NCBI GenBank assembly: GCA_017163975.1
Contig: JAFFSR010000351.1
Span: 2,997,501 to 3,061,500 of the forward strand
Reading direction: 5' to 3'
Origin: Anastatus disparis
Taxonomy: Eukaryota > Arthropoda > Insecta > Hymenoptera > Eupelmidae
Length of the DNA stretch: 64,000 nucleotides
A program made the translations under genes and the position numbers. Below are positions 35,216 to 47,343 of the stretch, in pieces (within the stretch, counting starts at the first letter, position 1; every line of letters starts with the position of its first letter). The notes beneath the pieces were generated by a model. That model saw only the letters and a list, made by a program, of their open reading frames with translations. It was not told where the DNA came from and ran no database searches.

Positions 35216-36190
35216 TTTGTCATTTGGTATATCTCTTGCTGTTTTTCCTCTGTTAATTCTTCGCGTTATCCAACTTTGTTTTTCTGGCAAATAATTATCA
35301 ATATATTCTATACATATATGGTTAATATAATATCCATTTTCATCTTGTTTAAAATATATGTCATCATCGGGATCTTCATTAATTTTTTCTTCTTTTTCTG
35401 ATAGTTTCACGATCGTTTCTGGTATCTCTTGTTATATTGTTGAACTTACAGTGGTTTTTGATAATTTTAAGTAATTAACTTTTACTTCGCCGTAACAATT
35501 TTCGTAATTTATTGAGTAAGTTGGCCCTGGCGGAAATCTGTTTTTATATGAAATGTATACTCTTGGTGTTCTAAGATTCTTAGAATCTAAGTGAAAAGCT
35601 CATGCTATTTGTATCGTTTCCGAAATATGTTTTTTTAGAAGAAATCTATTTGCTCGTTCTTTAAGAGATGAAGGAATTCCTCCAAAAATTTCTTGTAGAT
35701 ATTTAGCGTATAATCTGTCTCTTACTTTTTGTTCTAATTCAAGTCTTTGTTCCATAACAAATTTTAATCTGTTTGATATTTCTTTCCTATTAACAACCTT
35801 TTTATTTTTTCTCCTAATCTAATATTTTGATTTGCTTCTTCAAATCTTTTTAGATTGTTTATACTCAATGGAAAAATTCTTGTTTTTGATCCGATCAAAG
35901 TTTTTTCCTTTTCCTTTCTACACAAAAAACAATCTAATATAAATCATCCTGCTTCCAAATGTGGTTTACAAATGCTTTTTCTAAAAATTTCTATTCTTTC
36001 TTTGAGAGGTAATCTTCGACTTTCCTTTAGCCTGTTTTCAAAAGTTTCTTTTTGGAATTAAATGTTTCACCCCGGGCCTCACTTTTTCGTTTTAATTTTT
36101 CCAAAAACTGTTTTGTATCCCTTCTTGTTGTAGGTCTTCCTTTTTTTAAATGAATAAATTTTATTATTAGTTTTCCTTCCACTTTAGTGA
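35171..36190 (-). pseudogene. gag: Gag N-terminal (matrix-like) region, broken
   Basis: A coherent protein can be followed on the minus strand from about 36190: KKGRPTTRRDTKQFLEKLKR, then after a frameshift LKERIEIFRKSICKPHLEAG, FILDCFLCRKEKEKTLIGSK, then ISNRLKFVMEQRLELEQKVR, YLQEIFGGIPSSLKERANRF, PRVYISYKNRFPPGPTYSIN and finally NYLPEKQSWITRRINRGKTA to the stop at 35171. About three in-frame stops and at least one frameshift interrupt it. It precedes the capsid in the Gypsy provirus, so it is most likely the long N-terminal part of gag. No conserved domain is recognised. Confidence 0.55.
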
Positions 36191-36249
36191 AAATAGTTCA
36201 TACAAACACAAAAAATAAAATATTTATATTAGAAGTCTGCGTATAAATT

Positions 36250-36280
<31 letters not shown>

Positions 36281-36294
36281 ATATAATAAAGATA

Positions 36295-36324
36295 TATCGC
36301 CTACGCCGCCGCCGCCGCCGCCGT
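36295..36324. repeat. (GCC)n microsatellite
   Basis: A short run of GCC triplets follows a TA run (36250-36276) just upstream of the minisatellite. Confidence 0.85.
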
Positions 36325-36348
36325 GTATAAGAATTTTATGTGCCCTCA

Positions 36349-36610
36349 GTTAGCTGAAATTCAGCTAAAATTTAGCTGAAAGTTAGCTAAAAGTTAGCTG
36401 AAATTCAGATAAAATTTAGCTGAAAGTTAGCTGAGAGATAGCTGAAATTCAGATAAAATTTAGCTGAAAGTTAGCTGAGAGATAGCTGTAATTCAGATAA
36501 AATTTAGCTGAAAGTTAGCTAAAAGTTGGCTGAAATTCAGATAAAATTCAGCTGAAAGTTAGCTGAGAGATAGCTGAAAGGTAGTTAATTGTTAGCTAAT
36601 TTAATTAATT
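36349..36610. repeat. Minisatellite with TTAGCTGAAA-type units
   Basis: About 25 units of 10-11 bases, such as TTAGCTGAAA, TTCAGATAAAA and TTAGCTGAGAG, follow each other with point changes. Higher-order repetition (blocks of about 50 bases) is visible. No coding potential. Confidence 0.85.
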
Positions 36611-36841
36611 GTTATCTAATTTAAGAACGTTCTCTTGGAAATTGATATTGATTTGATAATTGATATTGACGATGGGGGGTTGGCGAGCGAAGCGAGCAGG
36701 GGGAACCCCTCCTAGTATATATATATATTTATGTCCTCGTAGGCCGTATTCGTGTCAGTATGTAAAGAGCATGCTAAATTTGTATTGGCATCCCATATGT
36801 CTCAGACGAGCTCCTCGACTTATTGCAAGAATTATATGTCT

Positions 36842-36876
36842 TCCTGAGACATATTGAGACTCAATATGTCTCAGGA
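36842..36876. repeat. Perfect 17-bp inverted repeat with 1-base centre
   Basis: TCCTGAGACATATTGAG is followed by one A and then its exact reverse complement. Flanking bases carry another CATATGTCTCAG at about 36792. Confidence 0.9.
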
Positions 36877-37135
36877 GAAATCAATATGGCATCACCGATT
36901 CTACTATGTTTCGTTCAATATATCAAAGAGCAATCATATTGAACGTAGGTTAGTGAAAAAAAAAATGACTCACGCTTCGACAGCAGCTATACTCATTACA
37001 AAATGTCAATCTAAGAAACAAAAGAAAAAATCAATAGAACTAAAATTTAATTTTAAAAGTATTGAAAAAAAGATTAATATTTTCAACTAATAAGTTATAT
37101 TTCCTCATACAGCCTACTTCGGACATAAAATCATC

Positions 37136-37301
37136 TATGTCCTTTGGCCGTTTATTCAGGTGGAATCTGAATCTCGAACAATGTTTGCCGCTTGAGCAGA
37201 AATCTACCTCGGGCGCGCTTCGCGCGCCCTCGGCAATTTCAGCTCAAGCGACAAACATTGTCCTCGATTCATATTCCACCTGAATACGGCCAAAGGACAT
37301 A
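37136..37301. mobile_element. 166-bp palindromic MITE, GC-rich centre
   Basis: TATGTCCTTTGGCCGT at the left is matched by ACGGCCAAAGGACATA at the right (one base skipped), and pairing continues almost to the centre GGGCGCGCTTCGCGCGCCC. TA flanks both ends, as for Tc1/mariner-type MITEs. The right end abuts a long TA array (37310-37405). As RNA it would form one long hairpin. Confidence 0.8.
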
Positions 37302-37306
37302 TATAA

Positions 37307-38080
<774 letters not shown>

Positions 38081-38410
38081 GGGTAAATCTTTCATAATGT
38101 TAAAATTTCACCTGCAACAAATTAAAAAAAAAAAATACAGGCACACGTATAAAACTAATTTTCTCTGAATGTTGACGTATTATAATGAAAGAAAAAAATC
38201 GTGTTACTCACTTTTAAGGGTAGTCTTTTTAACAAACATCAAAAGACAGATTTTCGAGTAAATTTTTCATAGTGTTAAAATTTACTTTCAATAAATTAAA
38301 AAAAATTAAAGACATGTATCAAATTTATTTTTTTTAAATGTTGATATATTAAAATGATAATAAAAGAAAAAATCGCATTACTCACTTTTGAAGATAGCTT
38401 TTTTTAATAT
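38081..38410. repeat. Tandem duplication of about 180 bp
   Basis: GTAAATCTTTCATAATGTTA and the following 150 bases (up to TCGTGTTACTCACTTTT) are repeated in diverged form from about 38260 (GTAAATTTTTCATAGTGTTA to TCGCATTACTCACTTTT). Confidence 0.75.
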
Positions 38411-39840
38411 AAGACATTTAAATATATTCATTATTATAACACCCAGGTATAATATTTTACCTATCTCAGATCAGTTTTTTAAGTATTTTGGGCTATAATA
38501 GATCATTTTCCATTGAGCTTTTTCATTTTTACATGTTTAATATGTTACAGAAAATATTTAAATACGCAATTTACATTAATAATTACAAAATTTTTTGTAA
38601 TAAATAAAATATGCCAGAAATGGCAATTTTTTTGGAAAATTCATTTTTGGCGATTCGGGTATTAAAATTGAGTGATATTAGTTACCCAATGGCTTTTGGG
38701 ATTCCTGATTACAAATCATAAGTGAGTGGAATATCAATTTATTTTTGCTAAAACTGTCAATCTTAGGGTATGAAATTTGACATAGATTTGTGTAGTTTAT
38801 GTTTTCGAATAAAAATACTTATATTCCTTTTAACCAAATATTTTAGTTTATTTAATAAACATTAAATCTAAAAATTTTAAATTTAAAATCTAGAAATTTC
38901 AGTGATGATTCAACTCAACGTTCTAGGTGTAAGCTATTAAATACATACTAAAACTGAGCTTTTTAAAGTTTAAACTCTTTAGAATTAAAACATTGATAGA
39001 AACTAGGTAATCGATGTAAATTTGGAAAATTTAATAGCCGGGAAAAATTCAATGATTTCCAGAATACTCGAAATAATACTTCAAAAGCAACTTAAAGATT
39101 ACATTGAGTATTATAAAATAGTAAATTACAAAGTTCACAACAGAGAAAAGATGAATCAAAGCTTAGGTTTTCATATTAGTGGATAAAAACCTATTTTCAA
39201 AAGTGAGTCACGTTTTTTAAGTATAATTTCAAACGAACAAAGAACTTTATCTACACTAGGCACACGTTCCTAATAAAAAATTTCTCTTTGTGATTCTAAA
39301 TATTACCTTTTGATGTAGTTTAAAATGTCACCGCTGAATAGTCTTTTTTACAGCATCGTATTTTTCAGAAAAAAGTAAAATATATAAATTTTTGGTAACA
39401 TTTTAATAACCTTTCAGAAAGTACTGTTGTTAACAGGCACACACCCATGCTCTTGATTTTCCAAAAGTATGTGTATAGATAAAGCTTTGGTGTGAATTTC
39501 AAATAAAAAAAGCAGTAGTCATTTTTTTTATAGCGGTAATTTATCATTTTACATGGCCTGGTAACATTTAAATTTCAAAAAAAAAACCTCTTTTCCCCAT
39601 CCGCCATAAAATGACACGTCTAATTATCATTAAAAATATAACAAAATTAGTTTCTAATAACTCAATAAATCAGTGAACATTTGCTAACAAGATGTGCTAT
39701 CTCATATTTAGGAGAAATGACGCAGTAACATGATTTTTAAAAGTATGAAAGAATTACCCATATATGTTAATTTTTATTTATCCAATTACAAATTAATAAG
39801 AACAAATTATAAATTACTACTATTATATTGAAGTAAAAAA
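38411..39840. other. AT-rich DNA, nothing recognised
   Basis: Only short random frames are present. A 60-codon minus-strand ORF at 39365-39547 looks like chance. Confidence 0.6.
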
Positions 39841-40600
39841 TTAAGACTTTTTTCTTACGTGAATATCTCTTGCATTATTGTCACATACATACATACACAT
39901 ACACACGTACATATACACACGTACACATATACACGTACACATACATACATATACACACACACACATACATACGCTTACACACGTACACATACACACATAT
40001 ACACATATCCATGCACATACACTTACTTGCATACACAATATCCGTCACTCCGTCTCTGTCTCCATCATCGTCTCTCCGTCTCCGTTTCTTCGACATCGTC
40101 TTTTCGTCTCCGTCTCCGTCTCCGTCTCTCCGTCTCTCCATCTCCGTCTCTCCGTCTCCGTCTCTCCAACATCATCTTTCCATCTCCGTCACCGTCTCTG
40201 TCTATCCGTCTCCGTCTCTCCTTCTCCGCCTCTCCGTCTTTGGTTCTCCGTCTCCGTTTCTCCATCACCGTCTGTCTGTCCATGTCACTCTGTCTCTATG
40301 TCTCCATCTCTCCGTCTCCGTCTTTCTGTTTCCGTCTTTCCGTCTCCGACTTTCCGTCTCCGTCTTTCCGCCTTCGTCTTTCCGTCTCAGTCTCTCTGTC
40401 TCTATGTCCCCGTCTCTCCGTCTCCGTTTCTCTGACTCTGTCTTTCCGTTTCCGTCTCCTTCTCTCCGTCTCCGCTTCTCCGTCTTCGTCTATCTGTCTT
40501 TGTCTCTCCATCTCCGTTTCCTCGTCTACGTTTTTCCGTCTCCGTTTCACCGTTTCTCCGTCCTCGTCTCTCCGCAATCACATTAATATTACTACTATTA
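39841..40600. repeat. Composite repeat: ACATAC-type then TCCGTC arrays (copy 1)
   Basis: The unit starts with a conserved lead (CTTACGTGAATATCTCTTGC then ATTATTGTCACATACATAC), continues with degenerate ACACATAC repeats to about 40035, then about 540 bases of degenerate TCTCCG/TCCGTC hexamers, ending ATTACTACTATTATATT. The same order is repeated from 40601. Large open frames here on both strands are products of the repeat. Confidence 0.9.
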
Positions 40601-40925
40601 CTACTATTATATTAAAGTGAATAATTGAGACTTATTTCTTTCTTACGTGAATATTTTTTGCATTATTGTCACATACATACATACACATACACACGTGCAC
40701 CTTTAACATACACATACACACATACACTTACTTACATACAGAATATCCGTCACTCCATCTCCGTCTCCGTCATCGTCTCTGCATCTCCTCTCCGTCATTG
40801 TCTCTGCGTCTTCGTTTCCATTTCTCCGCCTCCGCCTCTCCATCTCTATGTCTCCGTCTCTCCGTCTCCGTTTCTCCGACACCGTCTCCGTCTTTTCGTA
40901 TCTATCACTGTCTCCGTATTTCTGA
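40601..40925. repeat. Composite repeat, shorter copy 2
   Basis: It repeats the lead (CTTACGTGAATATTTTTTGC), the ACATAC run and a shorter TCCGTC array. The lead similarity shows that the whole composite was duplicated, not just the simple repeats. Confidence 0.85.
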
Positions 40926-41460
40926 AAAATAAATCATACATGAAAATATATATATTTATATTCAATATGAAAAATAAATTATACAGAAAAAAACATATAT
41001 TTCAAACTGTCGTAACTCCTTATTGGTGGCTCTTTCTCACACAATCAAAAATTCATTTGGAAGTTAATAAGAAATAGAAGAAAATAAGCCCTCGAAAAGC
41101 AATTTCTGAAGTGGCAAACAATGAGTAATTTCAATTAATATGTAATACATATAAGAACCAATAGAAAACTTCAAAATTCAGGTCTGTAAAAAATCGTGCT
41201 AACTCTCCTCTTCATTTACAACAAGAAGTATTCCTATGAATTTTCCTCTAAAACATAAGGATTTTCAGAAAAACAATAATAGAGTTGGGACTTTTCCAAA
41301 AATTTTGAAAATTTTTTAAATTTCAAGGATCTATAGCTCTTGATCCTCTCAATCTAGATCATTCAAAATTTTTTTACATGTTTTGGATAACAGGATGAAT
41401 AGATTCTTGGAGTTTTACCGATTTTTATTTTTTTGCTCTCTCATTTAGCGTGAAATGTCC
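40926..41460. other. AT-rich DNA, nothing recognised
   Basis: No gene or clear repeat was found. Confidence 0.55.
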
Positions 41461-41461
41461 C

Positions 41462-41463
<2 letters not shown>

Positions 41464-41527
<64 letters not shown>

Positions 41528-42057
41528 TCCCATGTACATTTTCACATATACATGTCACAAACACACGTACACATAAACACATACAGTCATACACATAAAC
41601 ACACACACACACATACACATACACTCATGCACATAAACACATGCACACATATACATACGCACATACATCTCCGTCTCTTCATCTTCGTCACTCCGTCTCT
41701 CCGTCTTCGTTTCTCTATCTCCGTTTTTTCGTCTTCATCTCTCCGTCTCTCTACCTCCGTCTCTATGTCTATGTCTCTCCGTCTCTGCCTCTCCATCTCT
41801 GTCTCTCTGTCTCCATCCCTCCATCTAAGTCTCTTGTCTCCGTTCCTACGACTCCGTTTCTTTATCTTTGTCCCTCTGTCTCTGACCCTCCGTTTTCGTC
41901 TCTTTGTCTCTCTGTCTATGTCTCTTCACCTTCGTCTCTACGTTTTCGTCTTTCCGTCCCTCTATCTTCTTCTCTTCGTCTTTCCGTCTCCGTCTCTGTG
42001 TCTTTATCTGTCCATCTTCGTTCCTACATCTCCGTTTCTTCATCTTCATATCTTTGT
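41464..42057. repeat. Composite repeat, copy 3: (TA)n, ACATAC, TCCGTC-like
   Basis: A TA run (41464-41530) is followed by ACACATAC repeats to about 41667 and a degenerate TCTCCGTC array to about 42057. It lacks the lead sequence of copies 1 and 2. Confidence 0.85.
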
Positions 42058-42129
42058 TTGAAATACACGATTAGAAAAAATGAATTCCTATCATATTTTT
42101 TTATTGATTCAAATGGAATTCAGTAAAAC

Positions 42130-42500
42130 AAATTTTTAATTTATCATGATGATGTAGTGGAGTGACATTAAGTCACGTCCACAATTACATTATGATGGCA
42201 ATGTAAAAAGTTGGAACAAGCTGAATCTATTGTTCCGGCGTTTCGTCCCAGGTCCGACTACGGGAACTCATCAGTGAGGCTATGTAGTCGGACCCTGCCT
42301 CAGACGCCTTGAGAGGGAGAGAAGTTTGTCGGTCTTATATACAAACTGAGACCAATTCCCTGCGCTTGCGAGATTACGACATTTCGGGTTTCCACCCAGT
42401 GGCGGTTTACCTTACTTGTCGGTTTCTCTTCCGTGTGTTACCCAATTATGGTAACACTGCACGGCTGGCAAGTACGGCCCCACAATGATATCATTTGTAT
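42130..42500 (-). mobile_element. Retroelement fragment carrying a hammerhead (Penelope-like?)
   Basis: About 370 bases are more GC-rich than the surroundings and hold the hammerhead at 42237-42308. On the minus strand the ribozyme is followed by GGAACA...TGTTCC, which can form a small hairpin. Hammerheads of this compact form are known from Penelope-like elements and other retroelements. No RT or GIY-YIG gene is present, so the class is a guess. Confidence 0.4.
42237..42308 (-). ncRNA. Candidate type III hammerhead ribozyme
   Basis: On the minus strand all core parts are in order: stem III 5' strand GGCG, then U16.1 and C17 at the cleavage site (GGCGUC), stem I UGAGGC/GCCUCA, the core CUGAUGA, stem II (GU...CCC/GGG...AC with one extra U), GAAA, and stem III 3' strand CGCC. 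Stem III is short, as in retroelement hammerheads. The loop of stem I (GGUCCGACUAC) and the loop of stem II (GUAGUCGGACC) are perfectly complementary over 11 bases, which would allow a loop-loop contact or a competing fold. Cleavage was not tested. Confidence 0.75.
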
Positions 42501-42779
42501 TTAAACAATTTTTATGCATATTGGAATTTTAATTAATTCTTTTTTTTCGAATATGTAAGAACTAAATTTTAAACAGAACTGCAATATTAAAATTTATAAA
42601 TTAAGGCAATTTTTTTGACTTTCAAATTGGCTAATTTATACAGATTATTATAATATATGAAAATTTAACTGAGCGACGTTAGAAGCAAGGTAAATAAAGC
42701 TTGTATTATATTAAAGTGAAACACTTTTTTTCCGTTTCTCCAGTTTTCCGATTCTCCTATATAATTAGTACTCATTAGT

Positions 42780-43195
42780 CAAAAGCTTTTTTTTGGCCAT
42801 ATTTTTTTGGGCCCTTCTTTTTTTTTATTCTTATATTTGCTTGGGCTCTATATTTTTCTGAGCCTTATATTTTTTTGAGCATAATATTTTTTTGGGCTTT
42901 ATATGTTTTCATACCCTTTATTTTTTTGGGTCTTATTTGTTTGGGCCTATCATTTTTTTAGCCCAATATTTTTATGATTCTTATATTTTCATGGGCTCTA
43001 TATTTTTCCGGGCCTAATTTTTTTGAATTATTTTTTTTCCTTTTTTTTGAGCCTAAAATTTTTTTAGGTTATATATTTTTTTGGCTCTATATTTTTCTGA
43101 GCCTTATATTTTTCAGGTCTTACATTTTTTCGAGTCCTATTTTCTTTGGGCCTCATATTTTTTTATCTTTTATTTTTTTGGGCCCAATATTGCTT
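42780..43195. repeat. Degenerate minisatellite of GGGCC-TATATTTTTT type
   Basis: Units of roughly 20-24 bases alternate a GGGCCT/TGAGCCT/GGGCTCT core with a T-rich run. The same type returns at 45440-45645, so two blocks bracket the GT array and the 165-bp repeats. The 216-codon plus-strand frame across this region is repeat-derived. Confidence 0.75.
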
Positions 43196-43306
43196 GCTCA
43201 TAGAGAAAGCATTGTATCGATGAAAAAATTTTTTACTATTTTTTCATTAATTTGTTCATATTTGAACTCAGGGAGTCGAAAAAAGTGGTTTCCAGAAAAT
43301 GTCTGT

Positions 43307-43545
<239 letters not shown>

Positions 43546-43552
43546 GTCAATT

Positions 43553-45130
43553 AGTAAATTGTATCTTGAAAACTACTCGATGAATTTTCTTCTAATTTTG
43601 CATGGAATTTATTTTTTTGTCTAACTTGCTGGGAAGCTATTAATAATTGCTCCTTCTAGCGCAGTTTTAATTTTGGAATCGTTTATATAAAAAAAAAATT
43701 TTGATTTTTCATTCTCTTGGTTTTTTCCGATTACTACTCAATGAATTGCTTCAAAATTTGCATGAAAATTATTTGCGATTGCCCAAATAAAATAAATTTC
43801 TAATTTTCTTAGCTAAGTTTTAATTTTAGAGCATTTCGAAATTTTTAAAAAAATGTTTATATTTATTAAGCCAATAAAATCTTAGAAACTACTCGATGGA
43901 TTTACTTCAAATTTTCCATACAATTCAATTTTTCGATCAACCGGTGCGGAAGCTATTGAAAATTTGTTTTCTCAGTGTAGTTTTGATTTTATAGCTATAT
44001 TATTTATTTTAAAAACATTTTGATTTCTCATTTTTTTTTGTATATTACGTAAACTACTCGAAAAATTTGCTTTAAAATTTGTATCGAACTCATTTTTGAC
44101 TGCCAGAAGAAGAAAAAGTTTTGAAAACTGATTTTCTTAGCGCACTTTTAATTTTAGAGCATTTTTAAAATTTTTTAAAAAATTTTTATCTTTCATTTTT
44201 TTTCTATTTTACGAAAATCATTCAATAGATTTGCTCCAAAATTTGTATGCAAGTTATTCGCTACTGTCTGAAGAAAACAAGTTTTGGAAAACTAATTCTT
44301 TTAGTGCAGTTTTAATTTTAGAGCATTTCAAAAATTTTCAAAAAATTTTGTATTTTTTATTTATTTTCTATTTTGCGTAAAACATACTATAAATTTTCTC
44401 CAAAATTTTTATACACTTAATTCGCTATTGTCTGAAAAAATAAGCTTTTGAAAACTAATTTTCTGAACGTGGTTACGATTTTAGAAAATTTTAAAGATTA
44501 AAAAAAAAATTTCGATTCTTCTTTTCTTATTTTTCTTTATTCTACGTAAAGTACTCAATGGATTTGTTCTAATATTTGCAGAGAAATAATTAGGGACTGT
44601 CGAAAGAAGGGAAATTTTTAAATATTGATTTTCATAGTGTAGTTTTAATTTTAGAGCATTTTTTAAATTTTGAAAAAGAAATTTCGAAGAGAAAATGTTT
44701 TTTATTTAACCAATTGGATCTCGAAAATTACTCTATGGATTTGCTTCAAATTTTGCATACTATCTATGTTTTTGTATAACTAGACGGGAAGCTATTAAAA
44801 ATTGGTATTCATAGTGTAGTTTTTTTTTATAGAGCCATTTTAAGAATTTGAAAAAATTTTCAAGCTTTAATTTTTTTTGTATTTTACGTAAATTACTTGA
44901 TGCATTTGCTTTGAGATTTCCATGGAAATAATTTGCAACTGCCAGAAGAAGGATAACTTTTATAAATCGATCTTCTGAGCGTAGTTTTTATTTCAGAAAA
45001 TTTTAAAAATCTTTCTTAAAAAATTTTTATATTTCAGATTTTTTCCATTTTACGTAAAGTACTCGATCGATTTGCTCTAAAATTTATATACAAGTGATTT
45101 GCTACTGTCTTTATTAAAAAAGTTTAAAAA
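43553..45130. repeat. Degenerate tandem repeat, about 165-bp period, about ten units
   Basis: Each unit contains AA-TACTCGATGGATTTGCT-like and CAAAATTTGCATG-like motifs. Unit starts are seen near 43570, 43731, 43890, 44052, 44214, 44381, 44548, 44716, 44889 and 45055. A second shared motif, GTTTTAATTTTAGAGCATTT, lies about 90 bases on. The units are strongly diverged from one another, so the array is old. The period is close to nucleosome length. Confidence 0.85.
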
Positions 45131-45439
45131 AAATAATTTTCTTAGAGTAGCTTTTTGGTCACTTCTTTTGGTTTCTGATTTAACGCTTTCACTAACTCTT
45201 TTCTTACTTCCTCACTTCCTCTCTGTCCTTGTATCTTAGCTTGATCCTCATTTTTACCCTATTTTCATCCATCCTTGCCTCTCTCTTCCTATTTCCTAAT
45301 CACTCTCTCACATTCACTAATTTTTCTTGAATAGAAATTGTATTCTTCATTGAAATCACATTTAAAAAAATAAAATCAAATTACTCTAACTCAAAGAGCT
45401 CTATGAGAAAGCATGGCTTCAAAGCACTTGGCAGCGTTT

Positions 45440-45645
45440 TTTTTAAATATTTATATTTTCTTAGGCTCTATATTTGTCTGGGTGTTATTTTTTGGGTCCT
45501 ATATTTTTTTGAAACTTAAATTTTTTTTGATGCTTCATTTTTTTTGAACTCTATATTTTTCTGGCCCTTATATTTTTCGGGCCTTACATTTTTTTCGGGG
45601 CCTCATATTTTTTTGGGTTTCTTGTTTTTCAGGCCCAATATTTAT
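45440..45645. repeat. Second block of GGGCC-T-rich minisatellite
   Basis: The unit type is the same as at 42780-43195 (for example CTGGCCCTTATATTTTTCGG). The bases before it, 45131-45439, are pyrimidine-rich and show no gene. A short TCTATGTCTCTG repeat follows at 45732-45760. Confidence 0.7.
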
Positions 45646-45958
45646 AAATAATTTAATAAATAATTTTATACGTCATTGTATTTTATCTAATAGTGCCAAA
45701 CTGGGTATATACCCCAAGGCCAAATAAAGAATGTCTATGTCTCTGTCTATGTCTCTCTCACCCTCTCTTGCTCTTTCAATTTATCAGTAACTTTCTTTTT
45801 AATTTTATTTTTGTTATCCTAGTATTATTTAATTTTTCTTTATACTTATTTGGCTGTTTTTCTTTAATTTTTATATAAGCTTTTTTCTCATTCGCATATT
45901 TTTGTTCCAATTTATCATTACTTATTTTTTCCATAAATTTTATTTTCGCTATTTTACA

Positions 45959-46587
45959 AGGAGAGCTCCCCACTTCCGAAAAACGGATTTAGCTGAAACT
46001 GCAGGATATAATTTTGTTATGAAAAAAAACTAGCCCGTGTTTTTTTTCGTCGAATAGGCCTCCTAAAAAAAATATAGACATTTTTTCGAAAATATAGTAA
46101 AAACGAGCCTTTATAAGAACTTAAATATCCAAACAACTATGACTCTTACGAAAAAATACATATAAGATGAAATGAAGTGTAAATCAAATGCTTTGATTTA
46201 AACTTTGTTGCATTAAAAAAAACCCCAGTGGTTCAAAAGTCACAGATAATTATAATATGCTAATGAAATAGCAGAAAGAATTGATAATTTTCTATATGCT
46301 TGAAAAATTAACAAATATGTAGTAATTTTCAATAAAGCATAACTTTTGAACCACTGAAGCTTTTTTAATGCAACTGAGCTTTGATTAAAGAACATAATTT
46401 GCACTTTATCTCATTTTTTATGTATTTTTTGTAAAAGTCTTAGTTATTTGGATATTCAAGTTCTTATACAGGCTCGATTTTACTATATTTTCGAAGAAAT
46501 GTCGACAAAAAGTAAGAACACAAGTAGTATATGGGGCGCTGTAGCGAGATACATCAATTTTTTCCCCTTCCCCCGTCGCGCTCTCCT
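45959..46587. mobile_element. Fold-back element with AGGAGAGC ends
   Basis: Ends AGGAGAGC (45959) and GCTCTCCT (46587) are complementary. The inner arms 46078-46238 and 46330-46508 are strong inverted copies (CGAAAATATAGTAAAA, then TATAAGAACTT, and CAGTGGTTCAAAAGT near the loop). The stretch between ends and inner arms pairs poorly. No ORF. Probably a non-autonomous fold-back transposon. Confidence 0.7.
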
Positions 46588-46749
46588 AGGTGTCTGAGGG
46601 GTGTTATAGCGTACGCAGGGTGGTACAGCGCGAAATAAAAAAATAATATAATTTTACAAGTTGTATAAAATTTTAATGAAAAAGTATTAATATAACAAAG
46701 AAAAATTTAATTTATAATAAAAAAAGTATCTGTGTCAGAGATTCATTTA

Positions 46750-46941
46750 TCAATTGTTATTTACTACGTGTGAGACTTTTCTTGGTCCTGAAAAGGACCG
46801 TATGCAAGCATATATAATTTTTAAATTAAAATTTTTCGTATCCTTTTCTTTCAGGGATAGAGTAGGTATTGGTCGAGACTTTTTCAGAATATTGTTTCCA
46901 AGTATATAATGGTCGATTTTCCTTCTTTTTCTTCTGATCAT
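46750..46941 (-). CDS. Short basic ORF at the Polinton edge, unknown
   Basis: This is a 63-codon ORF starting MIRRKRRKIDHYILGNN, rich in K and R. It lies downstream of other Polinton genes on the same strand and so may be a remnant of one, but I do not recognise it and chance is possible. Confidence 0.25.
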   Translation of the reverse strand: MIRRKRRKIDHYILGNNILKKSRPIPTLSLKEKDTKNFNLKIIYACIRSFSGPRKVSHVVNNN

Positions 46942-47103
46942 CTTGTAGTAAAGGTGTTATGTCGGTGCTGGAGCTGTTTTGACCCAAGGTGTCGAGTGTG
47001 TGTTATACAAATATGATAAGAGACTATGCGTGAAAAGTATTTATTGTAAAAAGTTATTATTTAAATTGATATTTTCATTAATGTTATCTTTTTTATTATG
47101 CCT

Positions 47104-47217
47104 TTAAAAATGTTCTAATTTTTCTGTTTCTGTTTTATAATACTTTTCGTATCGTTCTTCCTTCATTCCGCTGTCTGTAGAACGTAATGAAGCAATCTTA
47201 CCTGCGCATTGTCCCAT
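47104..47217 (-). CDS. 37-residue ORF starting MGQC
   Basis: It is small and charged: MGQCAGKIASLRSTDSGM then a KEERYEKYYKTETEKL tail. Gly at position 2 would allow N-terminal myristoylation if the protein is made. It lies between two ORFs of the Polinton region on the same strand. No family recognised. Confidence 0.25.
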   Translation of the reverse strand: MGQCAGKIASLRSTDSGMKEERYEKYYKTETEKLEHF

Positions 47218-47343
47218 GTCTGTTTCGAGCAATGTTTATAAAATAAATAAAGGATGATTTGGAAGGGTGGTTGTATTTATAGTAAGAAATAAAGTTATTT
47301 ATAGCATTAAAGTAATTTATTTATTTTTTAACATACATTTTTT

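Noticed and set aside
36349..36610. CRISPR array
   Set aside because: Units are contiguous 10-11-base repeats without unique spacers; this is a minisatellite in a eukaryotic genome.
39841..40620. Frames of 150-250 codons rich in Ser, Arg, Leu and Pro on both strands
   Set aside because: They are products of TCCGTC hexamer arrays; several overlapping frames are open at once, and composition is that of the repeat.
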